NCBI RefSeq assembly: GCF_900143515.1
Contig: NZ_FSQT01000002.1
Location: forward strand, 1,303,501 to 1,367,500
Length of the DNA: 64,000 nucleotides
Reading direction: 5' to 3'
From: Micromonospora cremea
GTDB taxonomy: Bacteria; Actinomycetota; Actinomycetes; Mycobacteriales; Micromonosporaceae
Shown here piece by piece: positions 34,553-42,697 of the stretch; the first letter of the stretch is position 1, and the number at the start of each line of letters is the position of its first letter. Under the pieces are notes generated by a model. That model saw nothing but the letters and a program-made list of their open reading frames with translations, was not told the origin of the DNA and made no database searches. Position numbers and translations under genes: made by a program.

Positions 34553-34613
34553 GTCGATCTAGGGGAATCGTCGCGATCTGAGATCAACTCACGATGATTC
34601 GCCCTAGATCGAC
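34553..34613. terminator. Bidirectional terminator, about 21-bp stem, between convergent genes
   Basis: The arm starting GTCGATCTAGGGGAATCGTCG at 34553 (first 20 bases: GTCGATCTAGGGGAATCGTC) pairs with 34592-34613, the reverse complement apart from one inserted base and one mismatch. The loop contains its own GATCTGAGATC mini-palindrome. It is placed 26 bases after the aminotransferase stop and 41 bases before the glmM stop. The CTAGATCGACG arm has the look of an element that may recur between convergent genes; other copies were not found in this window. Confidence 0.7.
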
Positions 34614-34654
34614 GCGGGAGCTAGCCGCGCGGGGACGCGCGGGGAGCGCGGGGG

Positions 34655-36010
34655 TTACGGCTTGGGGCTGGCGGTGCGGACCAGGTCGGCGATCCGCTCG
34701 GCGACCTCGCGGGCGATCGCCTCGGTGGCCGCCTCGACCATCACCCGGACCAGCGGCTCGGTGCCCGACGGGCGCAGCAGCACCCGGCCGGTCTCGCCCA
34801 ACTCCGCCTCGGCCCGCTCGACCTCGGCGCGGACGGCCGGTGCGCCGGCGCCGACGGTGCGGTCGCCGACCGGCACGTTGATCAGCACCTGGGGCAGCTT
34901 GGTGACCACCGAGGCCAGCTCGGCCAGGGATCGGCCGGTGGCCGCCATCCGGGCCATCAGGTGCAGACCGGTGAGCACCCCGTCGCCGGTGGTGGCGTGC
35001 GCGGGCATGACGATGTGGCCGCTCTGCTCACCGCCGAGCGCCAGCCCGGAGGCGCGCAGCTCCTCCAGCACGTACCGATCGCCGACCTTCGTCTCGATGA
35101 GCCGGATGCCCTGGGCGGACATGGCCAGCCGCAGCCCGAGGTTGCTCATCACGGTGGCCACCAGGGTGTCCCGGGTGAGCGTGCCGGCGTCCCGCATCGC
35201 CAGCGCGAGGATGGCCATCACCTGGTCGCCGTCGACCTCGTCGCCGTCGGCGGTGACCGCCACGCAGCGGTCGGCGTCGCCGTCGTGGGCGATGCCCAGG
35301 TGCGCGCCGTGCTCGACCACGGCGGCACGCAGCGCCTCGATGTGGTTCGAGCCGCAGTCGTCGTTGATGTTCAACCCGTCCGGCTCGGCGTGGATGGCCA
35401 CGACCTCCGCGCCGGCCTCCCGGTAGGCGACCGGGGCGACCTCGGCGGCGGCGCCGTTGGCGCAGTCGACCACGACCTTGATCCCCTCCAGCCGGTGCGG
35501 CACGGTGCCGACCAGGTGCTGGACGTAGTGGTCGGCGCCGTCGAGCAGGTCGTGCACCCGGCCGACGCCGGCGCCGGTCGGTCGCTCCCAGGCGGTGGTG
35601 GCGTTCGCCTCCACGGCCGCCTCGATCTGCATCTCGATCTCGTCGGGCAGCTTGTGCCCGCCGGCGGCGAAGAGCTTGATGCCGTTGTCCGGCATCGGGT
35701 TGTGTGACGCGGAGAGCATCACCCCGAGGTCGGCCTTGGCCTCCGCGGTGAGGTACGCCACCGCCGGGGTGGGCAGCACGCCGACCCGCACCACGTTGGC
35801 GCCGGCGCTGGTCAGCCCGGCCACCACGGCGGCCTCCAGCATCTCGCCGCTGGCCCGGGTGTCCCGGCCGACCACGGCGAGCGGCGGATGGCTGCGGTCC
35901 GTCTCGGCGAGAGTGTGCGCTGCGGCCACGGCGAGCGCGAGCGCCAACTCCGGGGTGAGATCCGCGTTCGCCCGCCCGCGTACGCCGTCCGTGCCGAACA
36001 ACCGACCCAT
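34655..36010 (-). CDS. glmM: Phosphoglucosamine mutase
   Basis: A 451-residue alpha-D-phosphohexomutase that converts glucosamine-6-phosphate to glucosamine-1-phosphate. It starts [15 protein letters not shown], and the phosphoserine loop is [15 protein letters not shown]. The metal-binding DGDADRC and the sugar-binding 'GGEQSGHI' loop are present, and the C-terminal phosphate-binding '[15 protein letters not shown]' is intact. The ATG at 36010 is chosen because the upstream in-frame extension has no family similarity. It follows rplM-rpsI after a strong terminator hairpin, so it should have its own promoter. Confidence 0.97.
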   Translation of the reverse strand: MGRLFGTDGVRGRANADLTPELALALAVAAAHTLAETDRSHPPLAVVGRDTRASGEMLEAAVVAGLTSAGANVVRVGVLPTPAVAYLTAEAKADLGVMLSASHNPMPDNGIKLFAAGGHKLPDEIEMQIEAAVEANATTAWERPTGAGVGRVHDLLDGADHYVQHLVGTVPHRLEGIKVVVDCANGAAAEVAPVAYREAGAEVVAIHAEPDGLNINDDCGSNHIEALRAAVVEHGAHLGIAHDGDADRCVAVTADGDEVDGDQVMAILALAMRDAGTLTRDTLVATVMSNLGLRLAMSAQGIRLIETKVGDRYVLEELRASGLALGGEQSGHIVMPAHATTGDGVLTGLHLMARMAATGRSLAELASVVTKLPQVLINVPVGDRTVGAGAPAVRAEVERAEAELGETGRVLLRPSGTEPLVRVMVEAATEAIAREVAERIADLVRTASPKP

Positions 36011-36054
36011 ACCCGCCAACCTCCGATGAGCACCACTGATGAGGAGAAAGCGGA

Positions 36055-36098
36055 ACGGCCGGCCCACCTCCCCGGTCGAGGGGAGGCGGACCGGCCGT
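36055..36098 (-). terminator. rplM-rpsI operon terminator
   Basis: Bases 36055-36073 pair with 36080-36098 (19 bp with two mismatches) around the loop GGTCGA, 30 bases beyond the rpsI stop on the minus strand. Past it, the minus strand reads TCCGCTTTCTCC, a short T-rich run. This separates the ribosomal operon from glmM. Confidence 0.75.
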
Positions 36099-36127
36099 CC
36101 GTCAGAAGTACAACGCGCTGGTGAAGA

Positions 36128-36601
36128 TCAGCGCTTCGAGTACTGGGGAGCCTTACGGGCCTTCTTGAGGCCGTACTTCTTGCTCTCCTTGACCCGGGCG
36201 TCCCGGGTGAGGAAGCCGGCCTTCTTCAGGGCCGGGCGGTCGTCCGGGTCGTTGATGATCAGCGCGCGGGCGATGCCCAGCCGGAGCGCACCGGCCTGCC
36301 CGGTGGTGCCGCCGCCACGCAGGTTGGCGATGACGTCGAACTGCTCGGGCTTCTCGGCGGTGACCAGCGGGTCCTTGATCAGCTGCTGGTGCACCTTGCT
36401 CGGGAAGTACGCCTCGAGGTCCTGGCCGTTGCAGGTGATCTTGCCGGTGCCCGGGACGATACGAACCCGGACGATGGCCTCCTTGCGGCGGCCCACGGTC
36501 TGGATCGGCCGGTCACCACGAGGCGCGCGGGCGACGGGCGCCGGCGCCTCGGTGGCCTCGGGGGCTTCCGGGGCGACCTCGGTCTCGGTGATGTCGGTCA
36601 T
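36128..36601 (-). CDS. rpsI: Ribosomal protein S9
   Basis: The 157-residue small-subunit protein whose C-terminal tail reaches the P-site tRNA. The core shows [16 protein letters not shown], '[27 protein letters not shown]' (in part) and the invariant tail APQYSKR. The N-terminal 40 residues are a Glu/Ala/Pro-rich extension common in actinobacteria. The ATG at 36601 has GAAGGAAGC upstream. It is 20 bases after rplM in the universal rplM-rpsI operon. Confidence 0.98.
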   Translation of the reverse strand: MTDITETEVAPEAPEATEAPAPVARAPRGDRPIQTVGRRKEAIVRVRIVPGTGKITCNGQDLEAYFPSKVHQQLIKDPLVTAEKPEQFDVIANLRGGGTTGQAGALRLGIARALIINDPDDRPALKKAGFLTRDARVKESKKYGLKKARKAPQYSKR

Positions 36602-36621
36602 GCTGCTTCCTTCGCCCGCGC

Positions 36622-37065
36622 TCACTGCGCGATCTGCTTGATCTCGAACGGCACCGGCTGCTGCGCGAGGTGCGGGTGCTCGGCACCGGCGTAGACCTTC
36701 AGCTTCTTGATCAGCTGACGGCCGAGCTTGTTGTGCGGGAGCATCCCCTTCACAGCCAGCTCGATGGCCCGCTCGGGGCGCTTGGTCAGCAGCTCCTCGT
36801 AGCCGATCTGCTTCAGACCACCCGGGTAACCGGAGTGGCGGTAGGCGATCTTGGTCTGGCGCTTGTTGCCGGTCAACGCAACCTTGCCCGCGTTCACGAT
36901 GACGACAAAGTCGCCCGTGTCGACGTGCGGCGCGAAAGTCGGCTTGTGCTTACCACGCAGCAACGTGGCGGCGTGGGTGGCCAGGCGGCCCAGCACGACA
37001 TCAGAGGCGTCGATGACGTGCCACTGACGCTCGATCTCACCCGGCTTCGGGCTGTACGTACGCAC
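36622..37065 (-). CDS. rplM: Ribosomal protein L13
   Basis: A 147-residue large-subunit protein, first gene of the rplM-rpsI operon. The start is GTG 37065 ([19 protein letters not shown]) with AAGGTAG upstream. Conserved parts are '[21 protein letters not shown]', '[15 protein letters not shown]' and '[10 protein letters not shown]' (quoted in part). A frameshifted narK frame nominally runs across its first 170 bases on the same strand; that extension is not real. Confidence 0.98.
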   Translation of the reverse strand: MRTYSPKPGEIERQWHVIDASDVVLGRLATHAATLLRGKHKPTFAPHVDTGDFVVIVNAGKVALTGNKRQTKIAYRHSGYPGGLKQIGYEELLTKRPERAIELAVKGMLPHNKLGRQLIKKLKVYAGAEHPHLAQQPVPFEIKQIAQ

Positions 37066-37245
37066 AGGTCTACCTTGTCTCGTCGTCGGTCTGGGGTCGC
37101 GCGCCGAGGTGACCAGGCGCGCACGAACGACCAAGCGTACCTGATGGGGCACGCCTCTGGATGTCGTACAACAGCAGGCAACGATACCCGGCGCCCCATC
37201 AGCAGGTCAAAACGGGGGTACGGCCGCGTGTGCCGGCGCAGCCCA

Positions 37246-38639
37246 TCATGGCACAGCCCACACGCCGGCCAGCCGGGCCGCCCCCCGCCGACGGTAGACG
37301 GCGAGGTCACCGCGAAACAGAGCGCGTACCACCCGATGAACGCGAGATAGGCGGCGTCGGCCGTGCCGGAGGTGAGGAACGACTGGCGGAACGCCACGTT
37401 GACCAGAACCCCGCCGAAGGCGCCCACCGCCCCCGCGACGCCGATCAGCGCGCCGGTCATCCGCCGGACCGAGCGCGCGGCGGCCGCCGGATCGCACCGA
37501 CCGTCGGACACCGCTTGCGCCGCCCGGGCCCGGAAGATCGCCGGGATCATCTTGTAGGTGGAGCCGTTGCCGACGCCGGAGAAGACGAACAGGGCGAGGA
37601 ACCCCGCCAGGTAGAGCGCGAACGAGTGCTCCCGGGCCGCGTACAGGACCGCCCCCGCGCCGGCCGCCATCGCCACGAAGTTCCAGAAGGTCACCCGGGC
37701 CCCGCCCAGCCGGTCGGCGAGGTGCCCGCCCAGCGGCCGGACCACCGAGCCGACCAGCGGGCCGAGAAAGGTCAGCCAGGCGGCGTCGACCGGGGTGGGG
37801 AAGCGTTCGGCGAACTGGAGCTGGAGCACCTGGCCGAAGGCGAAGCCGAACCCGATGAACGACCCGAAGGTGCCGATGTAGAGCACCGACATGATCCAGG
37901 TGTGCGGGTCGCGGGCCGCCGCACACAGCGCGCCGGGCTCGTTCCGGGCCCCGGGGACGCTGTCCAACCACCGGGCCGCCGCCAGCGCGGCCAGCACGAT
38001 CAGCGGCAGGTAGACCGCCGGCACCAGTCGGGGGTACGCGGCCCCGGCGGTGGCCAGCACCGCCAGTCCGACCAGTTGCACCGCGGGTACGCCCAGGTTG
38101 CCGCCGCCCGCGTTGAGCCCGAGGGCCCGGCCCTTGGGCCGCTGCGGATAGAACAGGTTGATGTTCGCCATCGAGGAGGCGAAGTTGCCGCCACCGATCC
38201 CGGTGAGGCAGGCCAGCACCATCAGGGTCGGGTACGACACGCCCGGCTCCAGCAGCACCGTCATCGGGACGGTGGGCACCAGCAGCAGCAGCGCGCTGAC
38301 GACGGTCCACCGCCGTCCGCCGAAGCGGGCCACCGCCAGCGTGTACGGCAGCCTCAACACCGCGCTCAGCGCGGCGGGCACGGCGGTGAGCAGGAACTTG
38401 CCGGCCGGGTCGATGCCGTACCCGGGGCCGAGGAAGAGCATGGTCACCGACCAGAGGCTCCACACCGAGAAGCCGACGTGCTCGGCGAAGATCGAGACCC
38501 AGAGGTTGCGCCGGGCGATCGGCGCTCCCGTCGTCCGCCAGAAGTGGGGGTCCTCGGGGCGCCAGTCGGCGAGTTCCCGCCGGCGCCCGGGGGCGTCCGG
38601 CGGGGCGGCGGTGACTGTGGTGCTGGTGAGCGTGCTCAC
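37246..38639 (-). pseudogene. narK: NarK-type nitrate/nitrite MFS transporter with 3' frameshift
   Basis: From GTG 38639 (AGGAGGAG upstream), about 445 codons encode an MFS nitrate/nitrite transporter. It has twelve membrane segments, with 'GIGGGNFASSMANINLFYP' and 'GSFIGFGFAFGQ', both characteristic of the nitrate-nitrite porter family. After 'CFAVT' at about 37305, the frame diverges into a 137-residue unrelated tail that overlaps rplM. The next frame continues AVYRRRGAARLAGVW and stops at 37246, which is the normal NarK end. A one-base loss at 37302-37307 explains this. The last helix is otherwise complete, so the protein may still work if the base is a sequence error. Neighbouring nirBD have been lost (see nirD remnant). 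Confidence 0.8.
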
Positions 38640-38805
38640 TGCGGCTCCTCCTCGTCGGCGTGACCAGGGGGAACGCTAGGAACACCGGGTTACCGGGCAG
38701 TGCCCGGCGCGGGTCGGCGCGGAAACGAGGGCCGCACCGCGGACCGGCGGCGGTGGTGAGCCCGCGCGGCACGACCCCGGCTGGGCGGGGAGCCGCGATC
38801 GGCGG

Positions 38806-39099
38806 TCAGAGCTGCTGGAGGATGCGCAGCGCGCGGCCGACCCGGAGCATGGTGTCGGTGTCGGCGACATCCACGCAGTCGGTGAACCACTTCTTCATCG
38901 GCGAGGAGAGCCGGTCGGGCATCACCACGTACCGGCCCATCGACACGGCGAGCGGGGAGTCCCGCAGCAGCGACTCCTCGACGACCTCGACCACGATCAC
39001 GATGGGCACGTCGGTGGAGTTGTAGACGTCCGAGCTGATCACGAGTCCGAGGCGTTCCCGGGCGCCCTCGATGCGCCAGACCTCACCCCTGCGCAGCAC
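38806..39099 (-). CDS. MazF/PemK-family toxin
   Basis: A 97-residue protein beginning VLRRGEVWRIEG, the standard PemK/MazF opening (RRGEVW), followed by LGLVISSDVYN in the position of the 'RPVLVVSND' strand and a helical end. MazF proteins are sequence-specific mRNA interferases neutralised by a small antitoxin. The GTG start at 39099 lies inside the antitoxin gene (17-base overlap), the classic coupled arrangement. This is a divergent family member, so whether it is active cannot be told. Confidence 0.75.
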   Translation of the reverse strand: MLRRGEVWRIEGARERLGLVISSDVYNSTDVPIVIVVEVVEESLLRDSPLAVSMGRYVVMPDRLSSPMKKWFTDCVDVADTDTMLRVGRALRILQQL

Positions 39100-39376
39100 G
39101 CGGCCGTCCGCGGAAGAGCAGGTCGTCGACCATGCCCACCTCGCGGGCGTCGGCGAGGGCGGCGGATTCCAGGTCCAGGCCGGCGCGGCTGACGGCGGCG
39201 GCGTGCGCGGTGAAGACCTCGCGCAGCGCCTTCTCCCGGGCGGCCTGGTCCATCCACGCCGAGAGCGACAGCCCCTCGCGCTTGGCGAACCGTCGGGCCT
39301 CCTCGATCGTCTCGTCTGTGAACGACAGGGTCACCTTGGCAGTCATGCCGGTGAGACTACCCATCGGTATGACCAT
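39083..39376 (-). CDS. MazE-like/ribbon-helix-helix antitoxin
   Basis: A 97-residue protein with MTAKVTLSFTDETIEEARRFAKREG at residues 11-35 (quoted to 20: AKVTLSFTDETIEEARRFAK), a ribbon-helix-helix DNA-binding pattern followed by acidic helices. GAGGA six bases before the ATG at 39376 supports that start; an internal ATG at 39346 is possible. Its start shares one base with the stop of the truncated methyltransferase (TGATG), and its end overlaps the MazF-like gene by 17 bases. Antitoxins of this kind bind the toxin and repress the operon. Confidence 0.75.
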   Translation of the reverse strand: MVIPMGSLTGMTAKVTLSFTDETIEEARRFAKREGLSLSAWMDQAAREKALREVFTAHAAAVSRAGLDLESAALADAREVGMVDDLLFRGRPRAAQG

Positions 39377-39933
39377 CAGTCATCCTCGCGGGCAGGCGGG
39401 TCACCACCGGCGTCGAAACGCACATTCCGGCGTTGTCGCACGTGTCGGCGTCCCGCGCCGGTTGCCCGACCGCCGAACACCGCGAAACGCCACTCCTTGA
39501 AGTAACAGTCGACGTCGACTAGGCCGGCCTCGGTGAGCCACCGGCACTGGTCGGCGACCGTCGCCGGTCGGTCGTGCCGCATCCGCTCCCGGGCTGCGGC
39601 GATCTCCTCGGGAGGCGAGCCCAGCTCGGTGATCCGCTCGGTCCACGCCTCGTCGTAGCGCCGGTCCACGGCCGGGGTCGGGCCGGCCACCTGCTCGGCG
39701 TTGACGAACACCCCACCGGGTGCGAGCGCGGCGGCGGCCCGCCGGTAGAGGTCACGCTTGCGGTTGTCGGTCAGGTGGTGGATCGCCAGCGCGCTGACCA
39801 CCGCGTCGTACCGCCCAGTCGGCAGCGGGTCGGCCAGGTCGGCCCGGACCGTCCGGTGCGGCACGGACCGGGCGTGCAACTGGTCGGCGGCGCGGGCGAG
39901 CAACGCCGGCGCGTACGTGCTGTCCCTGGGCAT
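39376..39933 (-). pseudogene. 5'-truncated class I SAM methyltransferase
   Basis: The frame has clear similarity to the C-terminal two thirds of a SAM methyltransferase: 'YAPALLARAADQL', 'RADLADPLPTGRYDAVVSALAIHHL' (quoted in part; SALAIHHL is motif IV), 'RRAAAALAPGGVFVNAEQV' and a final 'FKEWRFAVFGGR'. The SAM-binding motif I (DLGxGxG) that should precede it is missing. The frame upstream of about 39925 is the antisense strand of nirD. An ATG at 39933 could still initiate a 185-residue product. Its stop overlaps the antitoxin start, so methyltransferase, antitoxin and toxin form one unit. It is non-functional as a methyltransferase. Confidence 0.8.
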
Positions 39934-40099
39934 CGTGGGCAGCCGCGGCGCGCTGCCGACGGTCGCCTCACCGCTGCACAAGCAGGTGTACGACCTGCGC
40001 ACCGGCCGCTGCCTCGACCTGCCCGGAGTGGCCGTGGCCCGGCACGACGTGCGCTGCCGGGCCGGGCTGGTCGAGGTGCGGCTGCGACAGGAGGCCTGA
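39911..40099 (+). pseudogene. nirD: 3' remnant of nitrite reductase small subunit (nirD)
   Basis: The last 62 codons match the C-terminus of NirD: AYVLSLGIVGSRGALPTVASPLHKQVYDLRTGRCLDLPG (quoted: IVGSRGALPTVASPLHKQVY), then a TGA at 40097-40099. NirD is normally about 110-120 residues with a Rieske-like N-terminal half. That half and the whole of nirB are missing, replaced from about 39911 by the truncated methyltransferase on the other strand. The stop shares a base with the hemD/winged-helix gene start (TGATG), so the remnant keeps the original operon spacing. Confidence 0.85.
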
Positions 40100-41187
40100 T
40101 GCGGGAGGAACTGGCCGGCTTCACCATCGGGGTGACCGCCGACCGGCGGCGCGACGAGTTGGCCGCGCTGCTCGAACGGCGGAGTGCCCGGGTGGTCCTC
40201 GCCCCGGCACTGCGGATCGTGCCGTTGTCCGACGACACCGAGCTGCGCGAGGCGACCCGCGCCTGCCTGGACCGGCCGCCGGACATCCTGATGGCCAACA
40301 CCGGCATCGGCATGCGCGGGTGGCTGGAGGCCGCCGAGGGCTGGGGGCTGGCCGAGCCACTGCGCTCGGTGCTGGCCGCGTCGTACGTGGTGGCCCGAGG
40401 CCCGAAGGCGCGCGGCGCGATCCGGGCCGCCGGGCTGCACGACCAGTGGTCACCGGCCTCGGAGAGCTGCGACGAGGTGGTCGACCACCTGCGGCGGCGT
40501 GGGGTGGCCGGGCAGGTGATCGCCATGCAGCTGCACGGCGAGCGGCAGCCGGACTGCACGCTCGCGCTGGAGGCGGCCGGGGCCACGGTAATCGAGGTTC
40601 CGGTCTACCGCTGGGCCCCGCCGACCGACCCGACGCCGCTGCACCGGCTGATCGACCTGATCGCTGGCCGACTGGTGGACGCGGTGACGTTCACCTCGGC
40701 ACCCGCGGCCGAGGCGCTGCTGCGGGCGGCCGGGGACCGTACCGACGCCGTGCTGTCCGCGTTTCGTGGCGACGTACTGGCCAGCTGCGTCGGCGCGGTG
40801 ACCGCCGAGCCGCTGCTGCGGCTCGGGGTGCCGGTCAGCGCGCCGGGCCGGGCCCGGCTCGGCGCGCTGGTGCGGACGATCGTGGACGAGCTGCCCCGCC
40901 GGACGACGACGTTCAAGGCCGGCGATCACCTGCTCACCCTGCGCGGGCACGCCGCGGTGATCGACGGTGAGCTGCGCCCGCTCCCCCCCGCCCCGATGGC
41001 GGTGCTGCGTGCGCTGGCCCGGTCCCCCGGTCGGGTGCTGTCCCGCACGGCGCTGCTGCGGACCCTGCCCAGGGGCGCGGACGAGCACGCGGTGGAGATG
41101 GCCGTGGCCCGACTCCGGGCCGGCCTGCGCGCTCCCCGCGTGGTGCAGACCATGGTCAAGCGCGGCTACCGGCTCCGGGTCGACTGA
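40099..41187 (+). CDS. Uroporphyrinogen-III synthase fused to a winged-helix DNA-binding domain
   Basis: A 362-residue fusion. Residues 1-250 are a HemD domain, with 'GFTIGVTADRRRDEL', 'ILMANTGIGMRGW' and 'VTFTSAPAAEALL', which cyclises hydroxymethylbilane to uroporphyrinogen III. Residues 270-360 are an OmpR-type winged helix ('RTALLRTLPRGADEHAVEMAVARLRAGL', quoted in part) ending 'KRGYRLRVD'. Such fusions accompany actinobacterial nitrite-reductase operons, where siroheme is needed for NirB and the regulator controls nitrate genes. The ATG at 40099 has GACAGGAGG upstream and overlaps the nirD remnant stop. Here it may be orphaned because nirBD are gone. Confidence 0.85.
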   Translation: MREELAGFTIGVTADRRRDELAALLERRSARVVLAPALRIVPLSDDTELREATRACLDRPPDILMANTGIGMRGWLEAAEGWGLAEPLRSVLAASYVVARGPKARGAIRAAGLHDQWSPASESCDEVVDHLRRRGVAGQVIAMQLHGERQPDCTLALEAAGATVIEVPVYRWAPPTDPTPLHRLIDLIAGRLVDAVTFTSAPAAEALLRAAGDRTDAVLSAFRGDVLASCVGAVTAEPLLRLGVPVSAPGRARLGALVRTIVDELPRRTTTFKAGDHLLTLRGHAAVIDGELRPLPPAPMAVLRALARSPGRVLSRTALLRTLPRGADEHAVEMAVARLRAGLRAPRVVQTMVKRGYRLRVD

Positions 41188-41195
41188 CGCCTCGC

Positions 41196-41221
41196 GGCCG
41201 GCCGGTGTGTGCCGGCCGGCC
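41196..41221. terminator. 10-bp perfect hairpin between convergent genes
   Basis: GGCCGGCCGG (41196-41205) pairs perfectly with CCGGCCGGCC (41212-41221) around TGTGTG, eight bases past the hemD/winged-helix stop and eight bases before the GTPase stop on the other strand. It is very GC-rich and likely terminates both transcripts. Confidence 0.7.
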
Positions 41222-41229
41222 ACGTCGGA

Positions 41230-41853
41230 TCAGCCGACCGGCGTGGGGAAACCCCGGCCGTGCTCGGCCTGCAGCCGGAGCATGGCGTGCTCGACCACCG
41301 TCACCAGCACCTGCTTGACCGAGTCCCGGTGCCGGGCGTCGGTCATCACCAGCGGCACCTGCGGCGAGATGGCCAGCGCCTCGCGGACCTCCTCCAGCTC
41401 GTACTGGGGAGCGCCGTCGAAGCGGTTCAGCGCCACCACGTACGGCAGGTTGCGGTTCTCGAAGTAGTCCAAGGGGGCGAAGGCGTCCGTGATCCGGCGG
41501 GTGTCCACCAGCACGGCGGCACCGACCGCGCCCCGGATGATCTCGTCCCACATGAACCAGAACCGGGTCTGGCCGGGTGTGCCGAAGAGGTACAGGATCA
41601 GGTCCTCGGCCATGGTGATACGGCCGAAGTCCATGGCGACCGTGGTGGTCTCCTTGCCCGGCACCTTGGACGGATCGTCGATGCCGACACCGGCCGCGGT
41701 CATCACCGCCTCCGTGGTCAGCGGTGTGATCTCGGAGATCGACCCGACCAGCGTCGTCTTACCGACGCCGAAGCCGCCCGCGACGACGATCTTCGCGGAG
41801 ACGATTCCCCGGCTCTGCCGCCCCCCGGCGGGGTCATAGCCTGCGAAGTCCAC
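41230..41853 (-). CDS. Conservon GTP-binding protein (CvnD type)
   Basis: A 207-residue small GTPase-like protein of the actinobacterial conservon. The P-loop is VVAGGFGVGKTTLVG, followed by a switch region 'TTVAMDFGRI', 'FGTPGQTRFWFMW' (DxxG-equivalent GTPG) and 'VVALNRFDG' (NKxD-like). The GTG start at 41853 overlaps the DUF742 gene by 20 bases. In Streptomyces, CvnD works with the histidine-kinase CvnA, roadblock CvnB and DUF742 CvnC as a membrane-associated GTPase signalling complex. Confidence 0.92.
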   Translation of the reverse strand: MDFAGYDPAGGRQSRGIVSAKIVVAGGFGVGKTTLVGSISEITPLTTEAVMTAAGVGIDDPSKVPGKETTTVAMDFGRITMAEDLILYLFGTPGQTRFWFMWDEIIRGAVGAAVLVDTRRITDAFAPLDYFENRNLPYVVALNRFDGAPQYELEEVREALAISPQVPLVMTDARHRDSVKQVLVTVVEHAMLRLQAEHGRGFPTPVG

Positions 41854-42199
41854 TTAGCACCCTTCCAAGCAGTTCCATCCGCTCCTCGAACCCCTCGGCG
41901 GGAGCAGCAGTGTGTAACGTCAGCAGGCTCTCGGCCACCATGTCGGCGACCAGTACCCGGGCGACGCCGAGCGGCATCCGGGTGTACGCGGCGATCTCCG
42001 CCAGCGACTGTGCCCGGCCTTCACAGACCGTGGCGATTCTGTGCTTGTCATGCCCGGCGAAGCGGGACTCGGCGACCTGGGTGGGAGAAGCCGTGAGGAC
42101 CGCCTCGAGGGCGATGTCCTGCCGGGGCTCGGTACGACCACGGGTGACCGCATAGGGACGCACCAGAGCGCCGCGCGGGTCAGCGCGTCGTTGGTCCAT
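41834..42199 (-). CDS. Conservon DUF742 protein (CvnC type)
   Basis: A 121-residue DUF742 protein: 'LVRPYAVTRGRTEP' at the N-terminus and 'YTRMPLGVARVLVADMV' in a winged-helix-like C-terminal half, ending in LLGRVLSGLRRL. GAGGAGG lies 8 bases before the ATG at 42199. It overlaps the CvnD gene by 20 bases and follows the roadblock gene after 90 bases. DUF742 is a small adaptor of the conservon complex. Confidence 0.92.
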   Translation of the reverse strand: MDQRRADPRGALVRPYAVTRGRTEPRQDIALEAVLTASPTQVAESRFAGHDKHRIATVCEGRAQSLAEIAAYTRMPLGVARVLVADMVAESLLTLHTAAPAEGFEERMELLGRVLSGLRRL

Positions 42200-42289
42200 C
42201 CCCGATCACCTCCTCGTCCCCTGCGGAGCCGGTCCACACCGCCTCCCCTCCCTGGTCCGGCGCGCGGTCGGCGCGCCGTCGTCTCGTCG

Positions 42290-42697
42290 CTACGAGCGCA
42301 CCGCGTCGCGCGGCAGCGGCACCAGCGCGGCACCGACCCGCTCGACCAGTAGCGCCATCTCGTAGCCCACCTGACCCACGTCGCAGCTGCGCGCGGCCAG
42401 CACGGCCATCGACGAGCCGTCGCTGATCGACATGAGGAAGAGGTATCCGCTGTCCATCTCGATGACGGTCTGCAACACCCCGCCCGCGCTGAACATGCGG
42501 GCCGCGCCCTCGGTCAGGCTCACCACGCCAGAGGTGATCGCGGCGAGCTGGTCCGCCCGGTCTCCCGGGAGGTCCCGGGAGGAGGCGAGCAGCAGCCCGT
42601 CGGCGGACACCGCCACCACGTGGGCGATACCCGCCACGCTGTCGGCGAAGTTGGTGAGCAGCCAACCCATGTCCTGCATGGCAGCTGGCCTGTTCAT
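42290..42697 (-). CDS. Roadblock/LC7 protein (CvnB type)
   Basis: A 135-residue roadblock/LC7-domain protein, with 'LLTNFADSVAGIAHVVAVSADG' (quoted in part), 'DQLAAITSGVVSLTEGAARMF' and 'VGYEMALLVERVG'. In conservons it acts as a GTPase-activating or scaffold partner of CvnD. Its ATG overlaps the stop of the sensor-kinase gene by four bases, so CvnA and CvnB are translationally coupled. Confidence 0.94.
   Translation of the reverse strand: MNRPAAMQDMGWLLTNFADSVAGIAHVVAVSADGLLLASSRDLPGDRADQLAAITSGVVSLTEGAARMFSAGGVLQTVIEMDSGYLFLMSISDGSSMAVLAARSCDVGQVGYEMALLVERVGAALVPLPRDAVRS

Noticed and set aside
36894..37245. C-terminal extension of NarK through the rplM start
   Set aside because: The extension has no similarity and overlaps rplM; the usual NarK end is in the neighbouring frame. 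A frameshift is the simpler explanation.
38806..40099. A prophage or integrative element explaining the nirBD loss
   Set aside because: No integrase, transposase, tRNA target or phage gene is visible; only a toxin-antitoxin pair and a truncated methyltransferase.
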